The notes under the pieces are model-generated. The model ran no database searches, was not told where the DNA came from, and was given only the letters and a program-made list of their open reading frames with translations. From the NCBI GenBank assembly GCA_015501055.1, contig JADNYV010000006.1, forward strand, positions 1-64,000: 64,000 nt of DNA, read 5' to 3'. Positions 10,070-20,652 of the stretch are shown here, one piece after another (the stretch's first letter is position 1; every line of letters starts with the position of its first letter). A program made the position numbers and the translations under genes. Source of the DNA: Mucidula mucida (taxonomy: Eukaryota; Basidiomycota; Agaricomycetes; Agaricales; Physalacriaceae).

Positions 10070-11574
10070 TTACGCGTTTTCAACACCGAACAGCACTCGC
10101 GAAACATATTGTACCTTCCGCTTTCCGTGTGGTGATTGACGGGATGGTTTCCGCTTGACGCCCGTTACGCTATTGCCAGACGCAGCGAGCAACTTCGGTA
10201 GACTGAGAGCCGATTGTTGGACTTCAAGATGCAATTTATCGTTGGCATTCTGGAACAGAAAACATGAGCAGACAGCGTTCGTTCCAGGAAAACATTCGTT
10301 ACCTCTTCTTCGGGCTGGAAGCGCGAGAAGCCTCTTCTGGGACCTGGGCAGTCTGTCCTATCCTAAAAGCCGTATCAATATACGTCCAGTGTAATAAGTA
10401 AGGCCTTACTTCTGCCGTTTTTTGGACCTCGGGCCGCCAAAATCTTCTTCGTCGTCGACGACCGTGAGAGAACGCTTAGCAGGCGACGCAGATACGGGTC
10501 CACTCTGCGTTTCGGGCTTCTTCTGCGGCCGAGCTTTCGACCTGCACGAAAATTTGTTAAGAAAAGCAATCGCGGCGTTGACTAGATGCCTTACTTTCTC
10601 TTGGGTAATTTTGGAGGGCTGGCGAGTTCAGGGTTTGTTTCGTCCGCCGGAAAGTTGCCACTGTGTATTAAGCGGCTAGTCAGGACATTGCTGTGGAAGA
10701 CGACGACATACGTCGTTCGTAGACATATCGACTCTGTCTATACTTCCCTGGCACGACGGTGCCTCTTGACCGGTCTATTTGCAGGCGCGTCGCATATCGA
10801 ATTCGGTCTATGGACAGTGTTAGTCGTTGGACACGCGAGACTAACGTCTATGAAGACCTCACACTGTCAGCTGTTGGGCGAGATGACTCGCTGGCACGGT
10901 GGAGTGCCGACATGCAACATCTTCTTCGGCGTCGTCAACAACCGGTTTAGCGGGTGGCGCAGCTATGGGCACACTCTCCGTCTCGGGCTTCTTCTGCGAT
11001 CGATCTTTCGACCTGCACGAAACTGTGTTAAGAAAAGCAATCGCGACGTTGAATAGACGCCTTACTTTCTCTTGGGTAATTTTGGCGGGCTGGCGAGTCC
11101 AGGGTTTCTTTCGTCCGTGCCACTGTCCAATAAGCGGAAAGTCAGGACACAGCTATGGAGAGAAACGACGACATACGCGTCATTCATGATCCTCTCGGGT
11201 CTGTCTATACTTCCCTTCCCGCGACGACGCCTCTTGGCCGGTTTATTTGCAGACGCGTCGCGTATCGAATTCGGTCTATGGACAGTGTCAGTCGTTGGAC
11301 ACGCGACAATAACATATATGAAAACCTCACACTGTCGGCTGTTGGGCGACGCGACTCGGTGGCACAGTGGAGGGCCGAGACGACAAGTTGGACGTGTTTA
11401 TTTTCGATGAACTGTTCAAGCTGTATAAAATAGGTTCAATGAACGTTAGGCGCCAAGAGAGAATACACTCTACGTGTAGATTAGTGGATTCCACCGGTTT
11501 GACATTCGTTCCGTGCGATGAGCGGGCGGCGCAGACTTCGAAGGCGCCACAATGTTGCGGGGCTTTTTCGCCAT
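10070..11574 (-). CDS. Lys/Arg-rich, probably nuclear protein with duplicated exon module
   Basis: The ATG at 11,574 (MAKKPRNIVAPSKSAPP) starts an 80-nt exon; intron 11,421-11,494 leads to an exon reading LNSSSKINTSN..RVAQQPT. A module then appears twice: PNSI(R/C)DA..ANKPAKRRRRGK, ASPPKLPKRK, an intron (GTAAGGC..GTGCAG), and SKDRSQKKPETES..AKPVVDDAEED. The second copy reads SKARPQKKPET..DDEEDFGGPRSKKRQK. Either a TAA at 10,406-10,408 ends the protein, or the GTAAGG overlapping it is a donor leading to NANDKLHLEVQQSALSLPKLL..VKRKPSRQ ending at 10,070. Not every phase closes, so the exact exons are uncertain and slight decay is possible. No known domain seen; composition suggests nucleic-acid or chromatin association. 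Confidence 0.5.
10406..11395. repeat. 471-bp tandem duplication of an exon-intron module
   Basis: Sequence at about 10,406-10,905 recurs at about 10,877-11,376 with a constant 471-bp offset. Landmarks: GGGCTTCTTCTGCG (10,513 and 10,984), TTTCTCTTGGGTAATTTTGG (about 10,595 and 11,066), CGAATTCGGTCTATGGACAGTGT (10,798 and 11,269). Exons and introns were both copied. Confidence 0.85.
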
Positions 11575-11599
11575 GCTGGGGTTTCTGGTAGGGAATACA

Positions 11600-12430
11600 C
11601 CAAGAACCGAGCCATTGGTCATCGGATATAGAGCAACATGCATACCATGAGAAATATGGAAGTCCGGTCAGAACAAGTATAAGTTTAATGCTGCAAGGGC
11701 GCTAATCCCAACTTCCAAGCCCCGGATCCCTTCAGGCCCAGAATGGAGCGTGAAGGCGATGTTCAAAATGCACACTGCTGTCATCGACATGGGCGGATGC
11801 GGGCTTGTAAATCAAGTGTCGAAGAATAAGTAGATGGTGGCAGGAAGAGAGGTGATCGATGACCACTGAGCGCTGATCATCCATCGAGACCCTGCATTCA
11901 ACTTGACGACCGTTCTCGCACGGCTCAACACAAAGCAAAGCGCACTTGAAAGTAGAAAATATCATGAGTCGTCCGATTCACTTCAACGATACTCCTCCAT
12001 TTGTTTGATGCCAGTTAACAGAATGAAAACATAGAATAAGATTCCAAGTAAGTAATCAGGATATATAACACATCACAACGATACTCTAGGGATATTGACC
12101 GTAGATCTTGGCTTTAAGTTCAATTTCAACCCGGATGCAGATGGTCCAGCATCTGGCTATTCTGTCTTCGCGCGTTTCGGTAGATGATCCACTGGCAGCT
12201 CTTCATCGTTTTCGACCGAATAGTGATAACCCGGTTCGTCGGCGTCGCTTCTGCGCTTCAACGACGGACAGTGTGGCAAAGGTAACGCGGATTTAGTCGA
12301 GCCACGAAGCTTTTAGTGTATTGTAAAGAATTCGCGCTGCAGTGTTTGATAGAACAACGGCTTAAATGCGCTGCTATTTCACTTGAATGATGGCCTAATC
12401 GAAACGGGCTCCGTCGTCTCGACTGACCGA
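11600..12430. other. no gene seen
   Basis: Only short frames on either strand with no family resemblance. It separates the start of the duplicated-module gene from the kinase fragment. Confidence 0.4.
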
Positions 12431-12433
12431 TAA

Positions 12434-13345
12434 TACTGAACAAGTTACTTGATGGTATCCAGGTCTTGGAGTAACAAGGGCCCGTATTTCTCGTCAAGAC
12501 TGAAAGCGGTTCCAGAAGCCCGTCCGCAGCATCGTAAGAGTATTATGGCACGTTCATAACGAAGTGAGACCGCGGAGCAGTTGCTTGGAGGGCGAAACCA
12601 AAGAGATCTTTGGCTAATTCTTGTACTTTCGCCGTGGATTGGGATGGAACCCTCTTCTCGTTGGTGGAACCAGGCAAGTTCTGAAACAGCAGCGAGCAGT
12701 ATAAGCAAAGAGCGGACTCGACATCGTGAAGAAGTTAATCGGAACCACCGTGGGGAGGGCTTGGCTTCATCTACGGGCATGTTCAACTCGTCGGCATTTT
12801 CGTAGTCGAAATTCAAACAATCGGGCTTTGGCTGCAGAAATGCTGGCGTCTCGGGCAAGAATAAATGGCATAGAAGCTGATATTCGACCGCCATGAAGCC
12901 ATGTGTTCCCTGGAAGATTTAAGATGGATAATCATCATACTCATACTCATACTCGGCAGTGTGACATACAGTTAGAGGAGTCGTATTTGAAGACTCTGCG
13001 TTATAAGCTCGCGCATACTCGAGATCGGAAATTTTGATCTGCAGAGCACCTTTCTCGTTCTTCACGAAGAGGACGTTGCCCGGACTGATGTCGCGGCGAA
13101 CATAACCCGTGAGCCGCAGACAATTCCGACTGCATAATCACCCGTGTCAGATATCGGAGAAATGGAGAAGAAGTACCCGACGAACCCTCAAGAAGCTGGT
13201 GGCAGATCACAAGAGTGTCGTCGCCATAGTCGATTAACGCATCCAATCTCTTGCCGCATTCCCGGAATCTAACCCGGCGATGGACGCGCGCTTTATGCAC
13301 TGCCACCTGTGGAGTCGAAGGCTGCAATTGTTCGGAGGCGTACCC
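12434..13345 (-). pseudogene. FunK1-type protein kinase, C-terminal fragment
   Basis: Minus-strand reading gives the C-lobe of a FunK1-family Ser/Thr kinase: RKRLDALIDYGDDTLVICHQLLEG-type start, then LTGYVRRDISPGNVLFV (catalytic loop), IKISDLEYARAYN (DLE in place of DFG, usual in FunK1), a GT-AG intron (about 12,910-12,973), and GTHGFMAVEYQ (activation segment). The tail continues to a stop at about 12,445. The catalytic HRD is RRD here. A frame change lies between RYLTRVIMQ and NCLRLTGYV (about 13,120-13,150). There is no N-lobe; upstream the sequence switches abruptly into a dihydroorotase fragment. Together these make it a dead fragment. Confidence 0.75.
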
Positions 13346-13349
13346 TCAA

Positions 13350-13938
13350 CGCGTGTGTAAGAATTCGGAATGAGACGACTTGCAGCGTCCGCATCCGAGG
13401 GAACCTCTCCGTGCAAGTTCAACACCATGTCCACCTCTTGCATGGCTTCAAAGATGGGATAGTACATTTCGTAGGATTCAATCCCGCCATCCGAGTTGGT
13501 CGTCACGCCGCGTGGATATGACTTGACGCCGACAATCGATAATCTATAGTGCGTGTCGAGTTCACGAGACAAATACCGCAACTACTAGATTCGCCTATGC
13601 TTTCCGTATCTCGTCCGGCCTGACCTCGGGGGAGAGATGCAGAGTCATGAGGTTGTGGACATTGCCATCGATCTTTTTCAGTTCTGCCTGATAGGCTACT
13701 GCCTCTTCTGTTGACGTGATAGGCGGGCTGTTCTCTTTTCTTTAGTAAAGAAAAGAAAGAAAAGAGAAGATTCATACTACCATGACATATGCGAGATTGA
13801 AGCCGCCTTTGCGTACGTATACTAGTCGCGATAGGGCTCCCTGACGAAGATGGACGTGAAAGTCTGCAGGCGAGGTGATGGCGATCTCCAGATGGACGCG
13901 GGCATGTGATGCCATCGACTTTGCTTTCTACCATGACT
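13350..13938 (-). pseudogene. duplicated partial dihydroorotase (exon 1, intron 1, exon 2)
   Basis: Collinear with about 6,963-7,507: it carries the start-region exon, the whole first intron including its TTTCTTTAGTAAAGAAA palindrome, and exon 2 down to the GC donor region of intron 2. Exon 2 is interrupted at about 13,538-13,600 by ~60 bp absent from the intact gene, and exon 1 lacks several codons. It ends next to the FunK1 fragment. Clearly a segmental duplicate of the intact gene 6.4 kb away, not functional. Confidence 0.9.
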
Positions 13939-14390
13939 GTGCTCGTCCCAATGTATCCTCCACTAGGCTTCTTCTTTGCCGGATTGTTCGCATCTGTTTC
14001 TATTCGCCTATTTTGCTTGATCTCGGCCGAACTGCTGCTCGTATGACTTGAACGGCTATACTCTTACATGTTGGACGCTTCAAAGACATCCCATAGACGG
14101 ATGTGACGCGTTCATGCCCGACCTTCAAGCCGACATTTTCCGCTATCACAGGTACGTAGCCCTCCTTTCCCCGGAGAACGCGGTTCATTTGTGGGCTCGT
14201 TAGCATATCAGATAGCACCGTCACTCACGTGAGATGACAAAACACATTATTCTCATTCGCTAACCATTTGTAGCTCGTCCGATATGTTTGTTGGTTCGAG
14301 TCAAGAGAGGCACACCATGCTATACGTATGTATGTGCATCTCACCGTATAAGAATGCTTCAAGGCGCTCCTACGATGTCATCAAATCATC

Positions 14391-16144
14391 ATGTCCCCGC
14401 CTCTAGAGAAAGGATTGGCTTGCTTGAACTGCAGGCAAGTAGGACACTCTCCCCTTCTTCATCATACTTTGTTAATACCTCTTTTCTAGACGTAGGAAAG
14501 TAGTGAGTTCGCGTTTTGATGTTTCTTCTTTTCGCGCTCTCAAACAATGTCAGCGTTGTGATGCTGTAAAACCACAATGTGGCCCCTGCGCCGCATCTCG
14601 CGCGTATCAGGACTGCGAGTTTACGGATTCTGGCCCGACCCGAACACAATTACTTCAGGAACAGATTGCACAGTTGGAATCTAGAATCAAGGCGATTGAA
14701 CGTCCTTTGGATAGTAAGTAGACTTTCACGGTCCACTTTCCGACTGCATCAACCGCCCGTAGAACAGGAAACGGTTCCTCGTGTCCTTTCTACTCCTGTA
14801 CGCGCTGATCTGTAGGTGTATTATACACACTTGGGCTCTCAAGTAACTAACCCGTCATGTTGTAGAATGCAACGTTTCCTGAAATACGCATCCGAGAACT
14901 GGTTCTTCCTCAACGTGGATCGTTTTTCAGCGGCGTTTTTGGATCCCGATGGAGTGCTGAATACAGTGTTAACGAACGCAGTCATTCTGTGGGGCACTCA
15001 CCTGTCGTCCCATCACGAGGAGGACATCTATCTGACACGAACAGTTCAAGCCGCGTGTCATGGTCTTATCAAGCCTTGCATACACGACATTGTCCAGCTC
15101 ATACAAGCGGAAGTTTTGCTCTCGCAGTACTTTTTCAAGAACGCGCGCATGATGGAAGGGCGCTATCATCTCGGTCGCGCGCTCTCAATGGTTTTTGGAG
15201 CTGGGTTCCATAAAATTGGTTCTGTTAACGTCTCTCCTTCCCCGGACGAGGGCGAGAGGATCAGCGCTTTCTGGACTGTTCTCGCTTTGAATAACTGTTG
15301 GACGACACGCGAGTCAATGTTTCGTACGATGATATAGATACCCCGTGGCCAGTGGAGGGGGCGGTATTCTTTAGTAAGAGATTCTCATTTGGCTTCGTGC
15401 TCTGATTACTGACCCTTTCTCAGAATCTAGTACCCGTGTGTAGGAGAACGGTCTCGACGTGGCTGCAAGGCGAACAAGATTCCGACCCCAATTCCCTGTT
15501 AGCTCAGTACGCCAAAGCGTCTGTGTTATATGAGCAATCTATACAGAATGGGCTTCGATGCAGAGCAAGTAGGTAGTACTCATTACAACGACATGATCTG
15601 ACGCTCGGCACTACATAGATCCGACAACCTTTCTAAACAACTTTCGCAGACTTGAGGCGTGCATCTCGCAGCTTAGTCGTACGCTTATCGACCTCCCGCA
15701 GACTGGCAGGGCGGTGCTTGTCCACGTCTTGGTGTATTCGGCTATGGTTCAACTCTATTTGCCGGTTGTTGATATAAACCCTGACGCTACTGGAAGTATC
15801 TTGACGGCTATCGGGCTGATATGTGGCGCTCTCCGAGCTAACGTTGACATGACGGATGTTGATCCTTTCCTCGGCGTGAGTAGTACAGTACTTTCTTCCA
15901 TGTATGCCTGTGCTGACACTTTGTTTATGTTTCAGACCCTTTTAGGGAGTGCGTGTCGGGTTTTGATTTCGATGAATGCGAAGAAGGTGGATATGCTCAG
16001 AGTGATGGTGGATGTTATGACGGATATGGCGAGCTATAGTCGGCACGCTGGTGAGTAGGTCTTGTCGAGGCTGAAATTGGCTCAGCTAGATTGTGTGTGT
16101 TTTTAGAAATGCAGATACTCGAGATACGAGAAGTTTTGACGTAG
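14391..16144 (+). pseudogene. Zn2Cys6 fungal transcription factor with a frameshift
   Basis: Start ATG at 14,391. Exons 14391..14434, 14490..14502 and 14554..14713 encode ACLNCRRRKVRCD..CGPCAASRAYQDCEF, a complete Zn(II)2Cys6 binuclear cluster, followed by a short dimerisation-type helix LQEQIAQLESRIKAIE. Intron 1 is GC-AG (GCAAGT). Further exons encode the fungal-specific transcription factor domain: MQRFLKYASENWFFLNVDRF, ALNNCWTT, YDDIDTPWP, STWLQGEQDSD, FLGTLLGSACRVLIS, ending MQILEIREVLT and TAG at 16,142-16,144. After ALNNCWTT (about 15,305) the frame shifts, apparently from a small deletion; in the starting frame a TAG follows at 15,336. Function is therefore doubtful unless this is an assembly error. 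The target pathway is unknown. Confidence 0.75.
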
Positions 16145-16623
16145 CTTGAGAGTTCCTTTGGGCAGTGATGTGTATCCTTTATGAAAGTAAACCAGAGGCT
16201 CAGAGGATCTGGAGGCATGACAAAAAGCATCTCATCAGTTAGCTTGCGCTAACTGAAATCGGGACCAATTCCTACCAATTTCAGTTAATATCAACCGATT
16301 CCGGTTAGTACTTTTAGTATCTTGCCCGCCCTACCCGATAACTGGAATCGGTAGTCCGCGGCGCGCGCTCATAGTCGGCCTTTGTACAGATGGCGGGACT
16401 ACTAGTAGCTGGATACAGTGGTCTGTATCCGGCGAGTGGGAAATACACCCAGGAAACCCTGTTATCTCGTCTCACAGCCGAGAGATGCGCACCAGGGTAG
16501 GTCTTATAATGTCTAATGTCAGCGGAAGGGGCCTGAAGCAAGTGTGGCGTCGTCTTTGTGTTGTTGTCCATGGTGGAGGCAGAAGCGACTTCGGCATATG
16601 TCATTTGATTTTGACCTCCCAAG
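16145..16623. other. no gene seen
   Basis: Contains a small perfect hairpin, GTTAGC-TTGC-GCTAAC (about 16,237-16,252), and related CAGTTA/TAACTG words; otherwise only chance frames. Confidence 0.35.
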
Positions 16624-17421
16624 ATGGAAGGGCAGCGGCGGCGCGGCGGGATGCCAATTCCAGTCAGGTACGTCGAACTTCAGTTATATCATCCGATTGC
16701 AGTTATATGGACATGACTGACGAGATTATAGTTGTATATATACTCGAGGATCTGATCAATAACGCATTGACTTTCAGTCACGCGATATCCGTAACACGCA
16801 TGGTGAGGCTATGATACAGAAAGACAGTGTGAAGGAAGGTTCCAACTTGATACCCATCACTCCGCAGGTGCGCGTTTTTTTCGTGTCCACTGATCCAGAC
16901 TCATCTCGTCTACTATAGCCAGTCAAATACGCTATAGATGTTGCTTTTGACCTCGCCATTTCCGTTCGCGTTGAACAGTGGCTCCTCGACGGGAATCATA
17001 GAACCGCGCTTGCCTGCATGGTTCACTCTCTCGCCGAACAAGGCATCCTCCTCTCATCGACCTTCTGTCCGTATAAGGCGTACATTATTATCAGTGCAAG
17101 ATTCCATCCGCGAAACGAGTCGAATAGTCTTGACGAAGAGGCCCGCCGGTACGCAAGATCCCGCCTAGTCACTTATCTTCGTAAGCGCACCCGGGCCATC
17201 GACAGTACGACTGTGCTTCAACCGTACCTCGAGCGTCACCTCCAATCTTGGTCACAGTGTTCGCTGATAGCATGAAGGTCTCGGACGCGGGCTGGAGCTT
17301 CTCGCGAGTAAGGGAGCATGGCTTGAACGGCTGAAGGTTTGGAGAGCCCAAGGTGATCGAATGAGGGCCGACGTCAAGTTGACTTTTCCGTATCTCGCGA
17401 AAGGACTATCCAAGCTACCAT
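16624..17421 (+). CDS. small protein with a degenerate Fic/Doc-like motif
   Basis: Spliced from a Gly/Arg-rich start (16,624) or from the later ATG near 16,707. The exon after the acceptor CTTTCAG (about 16,780) reads SRDIRNTHGEAMIQ; after a 50-nt intron it continues PVKYAIDVAFDLAISVR, then WLLDGNHRTALACMVHSLA, AYIIISARFHP. The stretch LLDGNHRTAL followed by a helix resembles the Fic/Doc signature HxFx(D/E)GN(K/G)R, whose enzymes AMPylate or phosphorylate proteins. The histidine expected four residues before the Asp is a Gln here, so activity by the standard mechanism is doubtful. The 3' end (LELLASKGAWLERLKVW..TFPYLAKGLSKLP, TAG at about 17,421) needs an intron near 17,220-17,270 that I could not phase. 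Family call is inference. Confidence 0.4.
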
Positions 17422-18073
17422 AGTTTGGGTAGAGGCTGCTCAGCGCTACATTACATTGCACTACTTCAGCATTCCGTAGCGGAGATTAAATGTGTGATTA
17501 CGTTCGTGGCCAGACGGAAAGGTGAGGTCAAGCTTGTTGGATATCGTATGTTTAGCATCCCGGAAGACTGTTCCAGAGATGGGGACATAGGACGGTTCGG
17601 ATATCAGTCAGTTGACTCGGAATCGTGCGTTGGGTAACAGACATAAAATTGCCGTAGGACTAGTCGATAGAGAGGGAGTGCGAGTGGATGGGCGCACAGA
17701 AGGATACAGTGACGATAGACTCGTGGGGGATGGCATAGTACTAGAATACATGACGGATATACACCAGATGAAGGTGAACTAATTTACCGGACCTCACGAA
17801 GAGATATTTGGACTGACAATGAGGATTGGAAGACAGTGGCAGCTTGATTCTGAGGTATGCTAGGATATGAGGTTAATTGTTCACATTGAAAGGTCTATCG
17901 AGATGGTACTTAAAGTGAAGAAGTAAGAAGCCAATCGTGTATAGTAAGCGCTTGTGCGTATAGTCCTGCTATATCGAAAAGTACTTCCGACCACGTCTGT
18001 AACCCAGGCGACGGCATTTGCCGGAAAGCGATCACTGTCCACTCCACGTGGCCGCTTTCTCTCTCAGACTTGC
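17422..18073. other. intergenic, no gene seen
   Basis: An open frame from 17,954 leads into the next gene but lacks an in-frame ATG before 18,074. No other structure noticed. Confidence 0.4.
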
Positions 18074-20011
18074 ATGTCACGATGTCAATCTCTTACTAGA
18101 CTCCCAAAAGCCAAGCCAGGGAGCCTCAGTGTGATTGTAAGTCAATAAACTCTTGTATCAACGCGCAAAGTCATCGTCGATCCAGTTTACCGATGTCAAA
18201 CCCGCTTCCATCATCAATGTATGGCCTGGACCTACACAATCCTCAAACGGTCGAATAGACAAGTACCACCCCGGTATCAACCTTCGCCAGAAAGCTCTTC
18301 CATCGTTTCGCAAGGGTGTCATTGCTTGGTACGCGTATCCGTTTGCCCTATTGACCAAGCCGGAAAAGACTTTGACATGGGAGCGAACATACGAGCCTTG
18401 GACAGCCAGACTGGCCCGTGGCGCGCGCGACGGCGTACTTCCCCCTCCATTGACGCACGGGGCCCATCCGGAGAGGCTTGATCTGGCGCTCAATTTCATT
18501 CTGACGAAAAGCAACTTTCACATGAAGAGGACCATGCGGAAGAACATGATGCGCAAAGTCAACAACGCGATAGCGTTGATCATCCAGCGCGGAGCGGATG
18601 TGGACGCTGCGGGAAATCTCGTTTTTAGGGAGAGCGTTGATTCGAGTGAAATGCGCACATTGTTCTATCCAGGTGCGGCGCGTCTATTTCTCTTCGAAGG
18701 GCCAAATCTAACAACACGTCTCGCTAGGGTGGGCATATGTTTGTGCACCTCAAATCCCAGCATACAGTCTTTCTATTCCAGGAATGGTAAAATCCATACG
18801 CGAATCCTTCACCGATCTGTCCTCCAAAATCATCGCTCTAGAACGAGAATGGGCAGAGCAAGCAAAGAGGACCCTTGTCTTACCGTCTACCGAAGAGATC
18901 ATTGCAGCGAAAGAGTACTCTTCGACACTCATGAGGCCCAACCCTTCCAATCAGACGTTCGAATGGTATCGGACAAACATGAAGGAAGCCTCGAAACGAG
19001 TAAGCCATTTTTTTGTTCGTAGAAGAGCTATCAATTTTTTTTTCGCTTGATAGTACTTGGAACGACGATACCTATCGCCCAAAACTATGCCAGCCCTAAA
19101 CATGAAGGCGGTCTCTGAATTGACAGAAACACTCAAGAGCTACCCTCAACGTGGACAACCTAAACCACAGCCCGATTCTACAATGACTTTAGCTGGGATG
19201 CGGTCTGCCCCGATTCAAGACACGGGCGATCTCCTCTTTGGATCGACAGACAGTAACGCGTTGCTCAACTCTCTTTCTTCCTCGTCGAATACCCAAGTAG
19301 AACAGTCCTTCATCTCTCCCATCTCATCACGCTGATTTTCTGTTAGAATTCTTCCGGACAAGATGAGGTCCCGCCTCCAGTCTCGTCGTTGACACCCCAC
19401 TGAAGATAACTTTAGGTCGATTTCAGCTGGCTGAATGACTCCACTGCTGATATCTCTGTCACTGAAAATGAAAGCGACTTTGCGACGACTATTGCCGTCA
19501 AAGACAAGCTTGTACGCTTTCCGTATTGCATCACACACTCGGTCCTGATCTTTTTGCTCTGCAGCCCAAGAAGCAGGATTTGTATCATAGGAACGACGAG
19601 CCTCTTCACTACGAGCGTGAAAAGACGAGGGTACCTTCTGTTAACACTGTTCCGGTACGTCCCCTTCCTCCCATGATCTTCCATCGCCTACCTCGCTGTC
19701 TATAGAATACAACACGAGGATCGTATCAGCGTAGAGAGCGGAAAGTCAGCTCACCACTAGTAGAGACCGCATTTCCTAACACTGTCGCTACGACTGCAAA
19801 ACCCACTTCTGAACCTGTACGTTCCCCCCATTTGCAGTCTGAACTCTAGCGCCTAAGCTTTTTACAGACGAGTAAAGGAGATGAGATTGACATTAACTGG
19901 TTCAGCAATCGCAAGTCGAAGCCTCAGCCAGCTTCTATGTCTTCGTTGGCGAGAGCCCAGAATAGGCTGAAGCGCGGGACAGGTAGTTTCGTCAAGCCAA
20001 CGGGTCGCTGA
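18074..20011 (+). CDS. conserved-looking nine-exon protein, function unknown (499 aa)
   Basis: All phases close for join(18074..18136, 18171..18672, 18782..18999, 19054..19296, 19347..19379, 19416..19511, 19565..19654, 19706..19816, 19868..20011), total 1,500 nt. The N-terminus MSRCQSLTRLPKAKPG is basic and Ser-rich, compatible with a mitochondrial presequence. The first third is globular and basic (IIRVWPG-type segment IINVWPGP, INLRQKALPSFRKGVIAWYAYPF, FHMKRTMRKNMMRKVNNAI). The middle has charged helices (ESFTDLSSKIIALEREWAEQ, EWYRTNMKEASKRYLERRYL). The C-terminal half is low complexity, Ser/Thr/Pro-rich, ending LKRGTGSFVKPTGR. I do not recognise the family. Two introns are unusually short (34 and 36 nt); the others are 50-54 nt or 109 nt. 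Confidence 0.75.
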
Positions 20012-20652
20012 GAGACTGGTCTGAATAACACATTAGTATATATATCCATCATCGTTGTATTCCATAATGCTATCTAGCTTTACATGTTTGAATCTTTGGC
20101 TCGACAACTGGCATTTGCGAAATCGTCTGTGCGCATTGCCGTTTTTCTCTTTTGACCCTTCCTTGTGAAGGACTCAAGGACCCGATATCCCACAATCGGC
20201 TTGAGGTATATGGAAACGAACCGGCATTAAATGTCGTCGAAGAGGATCAAGCATGAACAAAGACACGCTTCAAGCTCAAGACACAGCCGAAGCTTACACT
20301 GTTGGCCAACCAAGCCCAGATGTACATGCAAGGAGGCCCTTCATCCATTCTCAAATTGACAGTTAATGGCTCTTAGATTTGACTCTTTCAGTGATCAATG
20401 CCCACTCTCATAAGGTAGACAGACAATCTCTATGTACAGGGACTGCACAGTCGTGAATGTTAATGAGGCGTGACGACTCGCGTTCACCAAAACGCGATGG
20501 TACACTGATACTCTCAATACCGCAAAGTCATGGGTTACTTCAGCTTTTCCAGTACCTGAGGCACACTGACAACATGGCTAAGTGTGTGAAAGTTGCATAC
20601 CCAGAAGGGGATGGACGCCGTCGATCAGCCGATCTCCTTGTTTCCCTCTTCC
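20012..20652. other. intergenic, no gene seen
   Basis: Spacer between two plus-strand genes; it should hold the terminator of the first and promoter of the second, but no clear element stands out. Confidence 0.4.

Noticed and set aside
14280..14300. GGTTCGAGTC like a tRNA B box
   Set aside because: No A box or cloverleaf could be folded around it.
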